DNA of 64,000 bases from Hyaloscypha bicolor E (taxonomy: Eukaryota > Ascomycota > Leotiomycetes > Helotiales > Hyaloscyphaceae), in NCBI RefSeq assembly GCF_002865645.1, contig NW_020194553.1, positions 1-64,000 of the forward strand, written 5' to 3'. A model generated the notes under the pieces. The model did not search any database and was not told the DNA's origin. It saw nothing but the letters and a program-made list of their open reading frames with translations. Of this stretch, positions 35,105 to 45,253 are shown piece after piece. Both the position numbers and the translations under genes were made by a program. Position 1 is the stretch's first letter. Every line of letters starts with the position of its first letter.

Positions 35105-35757
35105 TCAATGACAACAACCAAACCTAGGGGTGGACGACCCAAAAGAACCAAACTCTGTAGGAGAAAGAAACGGGTTGAAGGTGACCCCAGAGAGTTGCAG
35201 GGCGCGAGTATACCAAACTCGATAACCTTCCTCATTGACGCGCACTGACGTGTGTCCTGTTTGCTGATGAGCATCATACTCTGCAGTAGGTATGAGGTGC
35301 GGATCTTCCGGGGCACCGGAGCCAGCGATGTGGAACTGTTGTTGAAACATTAACTGGTCATAATCATCATCACTATCTCCTCTCTCAGCACCAAGGGTGT
35401 TCCCATGGGCGTCGACAGGGAGGAGCATAGTGTCCAGCCCCATTTGGATCATGTAAGAGACCCATGGTATCAGGAATGTCTCCAGATCTCAGATCCGCCA
35501 AATGTCTGTTATAGGTTTCTTGGACATCTCTACGATCGCTCTCCTTTCTGACCGCACAACATCCTCGTCCTGAAATAACAACCACATCCTAGGTATTTCT
35601 TACAAACCCTTCCCCTCGAAATATTCTTCCACACAAACTCAGAACTGGGCTCTACCACCAAAGATTTGAGTAATCTCGGCATGGAAAGCCTTTCTTTCTT
35701 TATCACCTGCTCGGCCCTCACGATGTGAGCCCCCAATTTTGATTTTCCGATCCCCAT
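35105..35757 (-). pseudogene. Uncharacterised gene, broken or unusually spliced
   Basis: The ATG at 35757 opens a protein-like frame (KLGAHIVRAEQVIKKERLS, then SSEFVWKNISRG) ending at a GTAAGA donor with a TTATTTCAG acceptor 46 nt away. Splicing there creates an immediate TGA. Using GGTTTGTAAG as donor keeps the frame open through RSERRAIVEMSKKP until TGA after WRI. The same frame then continues open (DLETFLIPWVSYMIQMG) to 35105 with good protein character. Either one nonsense mutation (CGA to TGA would suffice) broke the gene or a nonstandard intron removes it. No family is recognised. Confidence 0.4.
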
Positions 35758-36147
35758 CCCTGCTTACGAGAGCAGGAAGGGGATTGGTGGGCAGAGTGGG
35801 AGGAGAGGAGAGAGGAGAGGAAGAATGACAGAAGGAAGAGTGACAACAGGATACGGTGATACTTGAAGCGTGATAGGCAGGAAGAACTTACGCAGCAATC
35901 CCGAAGTGTCATTATGAAAGACAAAAACAAAGACATTATGGGAATGCCGAGACCCAGCGCTGGCCAAGCCGCGTCGTTTGTCGTATTTTGTTTGGAGGGC
36001 GGTGACTGTTGCAGAGCTGGCTTATACTCAATCTCGCAAGCTGTTGATTGCATGGTTTGACGAATGTTCTGAAGCTTGTTGTTGTACATTCCCATCTCCT
36101 TCCTTATCCCACCCGCCTTCCAGCACCCCAGCAGCAATCGACGGGAA

Positions 36148-38129
36148 TCAAGGCCACCCCCCCAAAACCCACCCCTTCCCCTCGGCCTTCGGCCCAAACA
36201 CCACAGATAACTCATCTCGAAAACAATGCTCTGCACCCACATCAACTTTCAATTTCGGTTTCGGCTTCAGCGCCACTTTCCTATCTTGTGTAGCGGCGAG
36301 TTTCTCATCCACCTTCTCCTCGTTCTTCCCCCCTTCCACTCTCTCTCCAGCTGTTATCACCGGAGGCGCGTCCGCCTTCGCCGTCCATTTCTCGCTCTCC
36401 TTCTGCAGCGCCTTCTCTTCGGCTTCCACCTTCGCAAACCCAGCTTGCCTCAATTTCTCCTTCCGTATCTCCTCTTCGGCGTCGATGTAGATCGCCTCCC
36501 TGGTCCCCTTCTTTCCCGGATTTCCAACCCGGGATTTCGAACCAGATTTAGAAGTTCCGATGGCAGAGCCGGGGAGGAAACGCCATTTCCCAGCTCCGCC
36601 GGATGCAGTGATGTGGCGACGCATTGCTGGGCCCCATGAAAGGGCAGTCTCCCAGGAGCCACCAAGTTGTGTGCTGCGAAGTAAGATCTCGTAATCAACT
36701 GCTTCTTTCTGCTCGGAAGTCAAGGTTTGATATTCCTTCCACTCCTCCTCAAACCCCTTAGCCCCGTTGTAGTCTGGCGCCACGGGCTCGCCATTGTCGT
36801 TGACGAATGATGACGGGAAGGGTCCGCCTAGCAAAGCTTCCGCCGTTTCGACTGCCGTACTCCTATTCCTCGCCAGTATGATGAAATTCTCCACCTCGCC
36901 CTTCGCAGCAAAGGCTTTAATCGATTCCGCTTCCAGCTCCGTGAAATGCGGCGTAGCTAAGTAAATAGTCGAGAGATTCGAGCGCCCTGCAGCCAGCAAC
37001 AAGTTCTTCGGTAATTCCTCCCGATACTTGGTTTTCGCTGCCTGCTCAGCTTCCTCTTTGTCTCCCTTCACTCCAGGTAAGACAGCACCGTAGAATTTGC
37101 CCCTCTCTATCCGACTCTCCGGACTCAAGTCGACTCCGTGTCTCTGAGATAATGCGTAGAGCGCAGCCCCGGCAATCCTCCTCAGACGCTCTTCTGTTCT
37201 AACCAACTTCCCAAAATTGGTGATAAAATGGTCGGAATCGTAGGATATCGGGAACTGCAGCAGCGGCGGCGGACTCAAGTTTACTAGAACCGGTAGTCGG
37301 GCTGTAGGAGCGCGTGGATGAGTCGCATTCAAATGGATAGCGAAAGCTGAGGTCCAGTTTTCTGGGTGTGCGAGGATGCTGTCGTGTAAGAGTGGAATTT
37401 GCGGTGTTGATGGGAAATGGTTTGGCGAGATGGAAACAGCCGGAGAAGTTGACGGTTTATCCCATAAATCGTTGATGTGCGGGATTAGGTTCATTCGGGG
37501 GCACGCGGTGTTCAGGGTGCTGGTGAAGTAAGGGAGGTCGAAGAGCGTGGTGAACGGGAGGGGTGTGGGGGTTTTGACATCCGATGGGGAGAGGAGTTCG
37601 GGGATTATGAAATTAGTTGCTATTGGAACTTTTTATTAGCTTTTTGCTGCAAGTGAGGTGGGAAGGGGAAGGGGAAGGGGAAGGATGGAGGGGAAGGGGA
37701 AGGATGGAGGGGAAGGATGGAGGGGAGAGGAGACGAACCACCGGCTTCAATACCGAACCTCAGGCAATTCAACACTACGTTCCTAGCCTCCACGATCCCA
37801 CCTCCGTGTGCCTCACACTTGAAAATCAACCCGTCCACCCATTTCCTACTCGCGCATAACTCGATCAAACTCGAATTGTCAAACGGTCCATCGATTCCAG
37901 TCGCAGATATGCTACCAATGAACGCGGATTTGCGGGAGGACGAGGAGAAGGGAATAAGGCCTAGTGAGAACGAGGAAAGGGAATGTGAGGACGGAGAGGT
38001 GGAGTGAGGGGAGAGAGTGAAGTAGAAGATGAAGATTAGGAAGGCGACGGGGAAGGCGAGTCTGCCTATGTGGATGAAGCGGGGGGAGAAGGACGTTTGC
38101 AGGATGCGGAGGAAGATAGATGGAAGCAT
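36148..38129 (-). CDS. O-fucosyltransferase-like type II membrane protein
   Basis: Two exons on the minus strand (38129-37742 and 37619-36148) are joined by a 122-nt G/A-rich intron (minus strand CT-rich) with a GCTAAT branch and CAATAG acceptor, giving 619 residues. A signal anchor lies at about residues 22-41 (GRLAFPVAFLIFIFYFTL). The stem leads to RKWVDGLIFKCEAHGGG and ARNVVLNCLRFGIEAG, then FDLPYFTSTLNTACPRMNLI. Near the C-terminus comes VDYEILLRSTQLGGSWETAL. These are the landmarks of a fungal family related to GDP-fucose O-fucosyltransferases, seen from general knowledge. It is probably a Golgi enzyme. The last 130 residues are Lys/Glu/Ala-rich and unlike a catalytic fold. Donor substrate and activity are unproven. 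Confidence 0.8.
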
Positions 38130-38718
38130 CTTTTCGGAGGGAACGAGGAGGAGCCCATGAGGGGAAAGAATAAAGAAAGAGGTTGTGGGAATACATTTCG
38201 AGTGACGTGAAAACCCCTTACCTGAGTGATGCGGCAAGAAGAAACTATTGTCTTGGATGACATATTGATTGTGGCGCTAGGTGTGGCTTGAGTGGAACAT
38301 GGCGAGTCGTGGATCATCACAACTAAAGATGAGAATGAAGCTTCGTCATTAGCCTTGAGCGTGAGTCCAACTTGAACCCAATTTCATCGCGGCGCAAAGA
38401 TGAAAACACTACAGTAGGAAGGTAAAGGTAATCGTCGTACCGGTAGATTGTACGAGAGTTCGCTGGAATATTTATAACGCCGCTGTTCTTGACGCGAGAT
38501 GGCGTTCAGGTCCCGAAAAAGAAAACAAAATTCCATCCGAAGCTCTCGGCCAGTCGCTTTGATATTTGGGCACGTGACCGACCCGCCTTCCAACCTGGCC
38601 TGGCCTCCCTCCCTCCGGACCGTCCCCCTTCAATCCTAGGCTTTGGGTGGGAAGGAGAGGAGGTCGACCTTGATCATGCTCAGATCCTCAAGTGGGGTGA
38701 AGAATTCGACTTTTGCTA

Positions 38719-39095
38719 TTATTCGTCAGTTTCCATTCTGTCAACGGAAAGGGAGTCTTTGCTTTCGCTTTCAATGACCAGTGGTGCAGTAGCCTTGAAG
38801 AACGGCTCATAATACGGTTTCTTGAGCTGCACCTAGAACCTGTGAGCTTGGACTTGGTGGCTTGAGGTCGTCCTACATTGTTCACCCAATCTTTATCCTT
38901 CGTCCATCCTTCCGTCCAACGAAATACACCAGCTTCTTCTTCGCCGATGATGAAGTACGCACACTCAGGCTCGGCGGACACGTGATTGAAACACTGCTTG
39001 AAGAGGAGCAGCCAAGCTTCTCTGTCGCTGGGTTTGACCACGTTTTTGATTTGTATGATGCAGGAAACTTGTGGAGCTGGGGTTATGGACGTCAT
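38719..39095 (-). CDS. ABM-domain (dimeric alpha-beta barrel) protein, 108 aa
   Basis: Two exons on the minus strand (39095-38877 and 38826-38719) with a 50-nt intron (GTAGGA donor, GTGCAG acceptor) give 108 residues. The pattern of a first beta strand (SCIIQIKNVV), a helix (REAWLLLFKQCFNHVSAEP), ECAYFIIGEEEAGVFRWTEGWTKDKDW and a final PYYEPFF segment fits the antibiotic-biosynthesis-monooxygenase fold, which includes quinone-forming oxygenases. Without splicing the frame runs into unrelated sequence after WVNN. It lies upstream of the fucosyltransferase-like gene on the same strand, with separate promoters likely. Confidence 0.78.
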
Positions 39096-39099
39096 CTTC

Positions 39100-41730
39100 G
39101 AGAGAAGATGTGTTGAATTACGTCTATCTTCATGACAATGAGTTGTCGTTTGAAATAGGGGGATGCTGCTTGATGATGAGAAACCCCGCACGTCGGGTCA
39201 GCAGTGAGTAATGGTGATGCATGAGATCTCCGATCACTCTCACCCACATGTATCTCCTGTCAGATGAGACATTGTCTGGAAAGTAATCTGTCGATCGATA
39301 TATTCTTGTTTCTTGAAGTCTACAGATTTAAGTCATGTGATATGATATGGTATGATATGAACATTTGGATCTTTCAAGGTTTATGCCAACTCGCTTCCTG
39401 CAATCGAAACCAGGAGAGTTCCTCGGCCGTTGAGATTGGGAGCTTGCAGCAGGGTGATGGGTCTCTGATTAGGTCAACCCCCAGTTAGTCCCACGCACCC
39501 ACTATCAAGGTGCATCTTCTCTCGCGGCCAAACCGCACATGTTCCTGGTGGAGCTCCCGGACGATCAGCTGGAAAGCTGACGCGATGACTGGGGACGCTC
39601 AAACAACGCATGAATACCTTATTCCAATCGCTCGCTTCTTTTCCATGGCCCGGAGCGGATGGCTTGGGCATGCTCGAGGAGGGAAGCCTGACGGGCGAAC
39701 CACTTTACGCGTGCAGACCCCTGCAAACACGCTCAGACAGCCCAAGGTTCGCGCTTGATGGGTGAGCACAGATCAGACTGTCGCGATTCTTTCGTTGAAC
39801 CCTGGCTATTCTGCATGAAACCGAATCAGGCACACCGTTGAAAGTAAATGGATTCATTCAAGAGGGAGATTGAAGGGGGGGAGGTTATGCTGGCGGTGAT
39901 GAAATATGAGGAAGAGTTGAGAGAAGGCTGTCGAAGTTTGGGGGTGGGCGCGTCAAACGCGAGAGAGACGCGCTCAGCTAGCCGAGACGCGTCCGTGGAA
40001 AACTTGAGAACAAAAAACAGACACTCGCCCGGTGCAATTGGCCCAGCAGAACGTGATGATACCCGTGCTTTGGCTTCTCCTCCAGTTTCGACTACTGCTC
40101 TGTACACGCAGCCAAAAGGGTCTCTCGCGTGCGGATTGCTCAGGTTCCCCAGTGTCTCACCAAGACTTCACTCCCCTTTCGCCTCACGTCGCGATCATCC
40201 CAACTCAGCAGTGCAGCGCCGGCACGCAGCGAGGCTCCACTTGCCAAAATCCACGGCCCCAGGCCTTCCAAGGAGCGTAGGGGACCAAGGACAAGATCAA
40301 AATCCTCCGGAAGAGCGGCCGAGAAGAAACATCGAGGCCAGTGGCAGAGGCGGTCTGGCGTTTCGTCCTCGGCACGATCTGCACTTGGGCGAAAGCAGCT
40401 AGCAGCACTCCCCAGCACTTCTCGCCTGCTGCACCGTTCACGCCGCTGCGCTGCGCTGCAACAGTGCGCTTGCCAGCAGAATCGCGTTCTGGACCAGAAA
40501 CGCGCTTTTCTGGCTACAAGTGTGCACGCACGCTGCCCACGGGATTCACTCCCTACTGCTCACTCACCTGTTCGTCCACCTCGCCTTCGCTGAGGCAGTT
40601 CTTCCTCTCCGGTCACATTGCATCGCTTCTGCATCAACTTCTCCACCTCCTGCACCTGCACCCGCACCCAGGCATTTCACATCACATCCACCATATCCAC
40701 CGCGACCTCCATCACATCTCCAGCACGGCCGTGTGCTCTGCAACGTCTGGCATCTGGCGCTCACCGCAACCCCCCCAATCAGGGAACGTGTCTCGGCCTG
40801 CGCATCCGATATCATTCGCTCTATCGCCTGCTTCGCCTGCCCCGATCGTCCATTGCATCCCACGCCCACCCTGCTGCTCTCTGCTTCTGCTGCTGCCACT
40901 CTGCCTTCTGGGCCCTCGTTCGTTCGCTCTTGGTCGTACAACCACTCACGTTCTTTATTCCTCTCGACTCGACTCGACCCAACTTCCACTCTTCCGTTCC
41001 TTCGCCTTCTCGCCTTCTCGCCTTTGTCGGCGCCTTTCTTTGTTGCCGTCTGCAGATATTTGGTTCTGCCATAGAAAAGGACGAGCAGAGCGTGCACCGG
41101 ACAATTCACCCGCACTAGCCTAACCACGGGAGCTAAAGCGAACTCTCCACGAACCTCTGCGACAACAAAAACGAAGTCGGACACCTGGCGCAACCTCTCT
41201 CCCCGCCCACCTCTTCCTTCAACTCTTAATTGTGCGACATCTGCACTGTCTTTACACTTCAATTGAGTCATCCCGTCGATAATCTTGCACATCGCAGTCC
41301 TCGCCCGCGCTCCCCGTCGCTCAGATCGGCGGTGTCATCTCTCCCAGCCATCCCGATTCCACCACAACGAAACACCAACTCGACCTCCATGCGGAATCCG
41401 TGAGCAACACGCATTTCGGAGAATAACCAGATACGACATCTGCTATCGACAGCAATAAAAGCACTCAAGGTGGTGGCGATCTGCGACTTCAACTCGGGCT
41501 CTGGGCCGTCTTCCCATCCGCAAATCCTGCCTTGAGGTCGAGATACACCGCGAACCACGATTTCCTTTCCCGATTACATTCTCACGAAGCTCTTTGTACC
41601 ATACCATACCATACCATACTGTAATTTCAACCTCCTCCGCCGAGCTTCCGCTATCGGTGCTGTACAATAAGGCCGATCCCTTACTTCATTCACCCCACAT
41701 ACGCAACCTAAATTTCAGTCGCGTCGTCAC
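39100..41730. other. Long upstream/leader region
   Basis: No gene is supported in 39.1-40.3 kb. From about 40.4 to 41.7 kb the plus strand is rich in CT and CAC tracts, typical of long fungal 5' leaders. Open frames of up to 260 codons occur on both strands at once, which marks composition rather than coding. Several ATGs would act as upstream frames if transcribed. A TACCATACCATACCATACC repeat lies at about 41597. Confidence 0.45.
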
Positions 41731-41733
41731 AAG

Positions 41734-43749
41734 ATGTTTTATCAACATTCAAATGGTTCGACCACTCTCCCGAGAGGATTTCGGTTTCACGAGCCGCGAA
41801 CTCCTGAGCCACAGGCCGAGGACGAACCTCAAATACCCTCGCCCCCTCGACCACGCCTGAAGGTCCGCCGACGCAATGTCTCCAATCTACAAGCTCCTAC
41901 CGATCACTTCCTTGCCTCTGTTGCTGCTGCAGATGTACCGATCCCGACCATCGAACTTCCACAAGCAGCGCAGAATATATCGGAGGACCAGGATATGCCC
42001 GATCGGGAAGACCTTTCGAGCACATCTGGACTCCTTGCCCCCCAAGCACAAGACTACAGATTCTTCTCGCCACCCAGGACGCCAATGCCTACCTTTCCCT
42101 CGGAGGAAGGCGCTTCTCAACGTCCCGATTGGTCTATGGGTACTCCTTCCCCCGCGGAAGATTACTTCCAACGACCATCATCCGCTCTTTCGAATGCCTC
42201 CTCAGATGATTCATTCTATAGCGGCAGTCGATTCTCCCGGCCCTCTGATGATGGTAGCTGTACGAGTCCGGAGTCTGATATTGCTGATCCATTTCAATTC
42301 CCTATATCAAAAGGCAAGGGCAAAGCCGTTATTCTCGATGAACCCGTTCAACTCTCCACATTGAATGGCAAGCTTCGCAGCAAGACGAAAAAGGATGCAA
42401 AATGGACCAAGGCTCAGAGCGCTCACCTTTGGTCAACATATCTCCTCTACCTCCAAGATCCGACCGTCACCCCTTTCCGCATTGGTGCCAGCTGTATCCC
42501 TCCTGAGGGGGTGTGCCATCGAGTTGCCAGAGAGACGAAGAGAAGCTGGAAGGGCCAAAAAGTGGCTCCGGTACTTCGACGCTCTTCGAGATTGAGCTCT
42601 GTCGTTTCATCACGTGCTTCGGAAAAGAGTGGCAGTTTGACACCTACTGGAGAGCATCCAAAGGTGTATGCTGCATGGTCACATTCAAGCGCTGCCACTC
42701 GGAATCATTTAAGAGAGATGTGTAGAAACAAGGACAACACTCCCGTTTCCCGACATCGTCATATGCAATCGCGGAGCCCGACCCCATTTACCAAGTCAAC
42801 CATTCGAGCAAAGCAAACTCCAGAGCCTCACACCTCGATTTTCAGCACAATGGATATTGCCATGTCTCTCACTACTAGCACTGCTGAGAGCATGCAACCG
42901 GATGGTCCCCTTGCAAAGTTAGCTGCTGATGATTCAGAGGACATTCCGACTCTGACCTCGAGCTTTCCACCCCTGGAGGAATTCAAACCTCTCAGCTTTG
43001 GCCAATCTCGGGGTTTGGCCATTTCTATGGACGAGAATCGTGGCCGCAAACTTGGATCGCCATTCATTGCTCGTACGTACGGTCCTAGTTCTTCCAATAC
43101 CCTCAACGCCTCTGATCGACCTTCACCACCACGAACGCAATCCGATACCTTCTCAGCACCTCATCTTGGCTCACCTCTTCGTTTCGACAAGCCTCGCTCT
43201 TTGAACGGCACTCAGAAGCGACGAGCGCAGCATGATTTGGAAGAAGAGCTAAGTCCCAACGGAGCGATCGTCCGACCTACCATCCTAAACGAGCAATTCT
43301 TCGGCACACCCCTCAATCAACGACGAGTCCGAAGCCGCGGTTTCTCTCTCGGCGACGAAGCCCTTCGCCACAGGGCTCCCGGCGCCTCTCCCTCCAAGTT
43401 CGAAGCTCCACCACCTCGAATAAAGCTCCCATCTCCCACCCCTCAACCCTGCACAAAAACCGCCGCACCTAAGCTGCTCCCCTCCGCCACCTTTGAGCCT
43501 CCCCGCCTGGGATCCCCATTCACGGAGTCAGGACCCTCAACCTTCCCACGCCGCCTCATCCAAGACCCCACCGCTACCGTTCGCCGCTCCGCTTTCGCAA
43601 CCATGCATCAAACCCGCAGGTCTATCGAATCTTTCGATTTCGGTGAAGGCCCGAGTTTGCAGAGTAGGCTCGAGCAGCTGGATATGAAGCTCAAACAGAT
43701 TCGCGAGCGAGATGCGAGTACCAAGGGGAAGCGGCAGGCAAGCGAATAA
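41734..43749 (+). CDS. Putative nuclear regulatory protein (671 aa)
   Basis: One uninterrupted frame encodes 671 residues. Most of it is Pro/Ser/Arg-rich and probably disordered (FSPPRTPMPTFP, PRIKLPSPTPQP). A compact conserved-looking block lies at about residues 215-275: KWTKAQSAHLWSTYLLYLQD, then FRIGASCIPPEGVCHRVARE and TKRSWKG. A following block reads YAAWSHSSAATRNHLREMC. The C-terminus is a short coiled coil (LEQLDMKLKQIRERDAS). Numerous SP/TP sites suggest kinase targeting. The tryptophan-rich block and basic surroundings suggest DNA or chromatin binding, but I cannot name the domain; it does not match the TEA consensus. The long leader upstream suits a tightly regulated gene. Confidence 0.75.
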   Translation: MFYQHSNGSTTLPRGFRFHEPRTPEPQAEDEPQIPSPPRPRLKVRRRNVSNLQAPTDHFLASVAAADVPIPTIELPQAAQNISEDQDMPDREDLSSTSGLLAPQAQDYRFFSPPRTPMPTFPSEEGASQRPDWSMGTPSPAEDYFQRPSSALSNASSDDSFYSGSRFSRPSDDGSCTSPESDIADPFQFPISKGKGKAVILDEPVQLSTLNGKLRSKTKKDAKWTKAQSAHLWSTYLLYLQDPTVTPFRIGASCIPPEGVCHRVARETKRSWKGQKVAPVLRRSSRLSSVVSSRASEKSGSLTPTGEHPKVYAAWSHSSAATRNHLREMCRNKDNTPVSRHRHMQSRSPTPFTKSTIRAKQTPEPHTSIFSTMDIAMSLTTSTAESMQPDGPLAKLAADDSEDIPTLTSSFPPLEEFKPLSFGQSRGLAISMDENRGRKLGSPFIARTYGPSSSNTLNASDRPSPPRTQSDTFSAPHLGSPLRFDKPRSLNGTQKRRAQHDLEEELSPNGAIVRPTILNEQFFGTPLNQRRVRSRGFSLGDEALRHRAPGASPSKFEAPPPRIKLPSPTPQPCTKTAAPKLLPSATFEPPRLGSPFTESGPSTFPRRLIQDPTATVRRSAFATMHQTRRSIESFDFGEGPSLQSRLEQLDMKLKQIRERDASTKGKRQASE

Positions 43750-45250
43750 TTTCACTCCCCAATCTCAGCCGCCTTCGACTTCAACAATAACGAGAAAACT
43801 GGTGGAGAAAATTTACAAAATTGCATAGTGATGGAGTTTTTGCATGATTATTGTCTGGATATCTTACTTCTCTCCACTTTTTACATTCGACTTTTCGATT
43901 CTGCGCGTTTGCTGGCATTTGCAGGGGCCTTTACATTCGTCCTCCATGAGTTCACTTAGGAGGAAGGAGATTATTTTTCTGCGTTGCGCTGGCATGACGA
44001 CACGACACGACCTATACATACGACCTTCGAAACGAAAACCTCACACGGCAGAAACGAAACGAATATCATGTCAGGAGATGACAGGACTGGCTCTGGCGTT
44101 TTATCTTCTGCTTCTTTTACTTTCTTGCTGCATTATTGCAACCTTTCCACTTTCTTCGACGCGCGCTGGGCTTGCATTCTGTTCTTCGATGGGGTTTAGA
44201 CCTGCTTTTGTTTTTTGTTTTTCGGTGAGGGAAAGGGAGAATTTGGGGAGCTTTCCTACACAAAAATGATCGATATGAAAAGGGGCATGGCGAACCAAAA
44301 GCGGTGCTTATGATGACGATTGATGACTATGACCTTTTTTTGCGCATTTGGGGGATGCCAGCTTTTTTCATGAAAATGATGGGGAAGATACAGGGGAAGG
44401 GGGAGTGGAAGGGGAGTACATACTTTCTTGTACATAATTTGAGATTTGAGAGGGGGAGAGGGTGTACATAATGGAGGCTGAGATTGTGAGTGGGGAGATG
44501 GAGGAATCGAATTCGTGGATTCAGCAAGCTTGTTCTCTTCTCTTGTGACGTTCCTTTGAATGATAATCTTCGAACTGAATGTTTGCAGCAAGTGCTATAC
44601 ATTTCCTTCAGCCTCGCCTTTCCCTTCCCCTCTTTTTATGGCCCTGCGTGAATGGGATAGCAGTTAGGCATGCGATGCGGCCCGCCTCGGCGCCGGAAGT
44701 CCCGGGGTCTACAAAATAACCTCCTGACGCCTTCAACGCGAGAAGTTCGTAGAAGATAGTGGGAGACGTTAGAGGTGCGCTTTGCCTTCTGCTGGCGGGG
44801 CTATGTGTTCCGGCTTTTGGATGGGTGGGTGGTGGGTGGAAGTCGAGTAGGGTAAGTAGCGGTGCGGAATCTTCGAGCGTTGGGCAGGCGAGGGGTTTGT
44901 TATTATCAATTTGCCTGGCTGCTGTTAAAACTTCGAAGCGATTTTTATTTTTATTTTTTAATTTTAATTTTCACTTTTTTTAGAATCTAGTTTATTGTCC
45001 TTTTAGAGTATTTCTGGCGTTCTTTACACACTCGACAATCTCAAAGGCTCTCTCTTTCTTCCTTTGCATAGCTCAGAGGCCAGGGGTAGAAGAAGTCTAT
45101 CATATACTACGTCTCAACCCATCTCTCTTTGGCCCTGGAGTTGTGGTAGAATTTGATTCGTTATTGGGGCATTTTGGTCTTTGTATCTTTGGGGAGTGGG
45201 ACATCTGAAAGAGGGGTCTTTGTTGCACACTGCACCCGTCTGCCTATCCT
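43750..45250. other. 3' flank and intergenic
   Basis: No gene is supported. Pyrimidine- and purine-rich strings and a T-rich tract at about 44940-44980 are visible. Confidence 0.4.
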
Positions 45251-45253
45251 GCA

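Noticed and set aside
39848..40402. 184-codon plus frame
   Set aside because: It is Arg/Pro/Ser low complexity with no motif and several competing frames in the same place.
40341..41292. Plus-strand 260-codon and minus-strand 242-codon overlapping frames
   Set aside because: Both strands are open over the same CT-rich DNA, with low-complexity products and no domains. Composition explains them better than coding.
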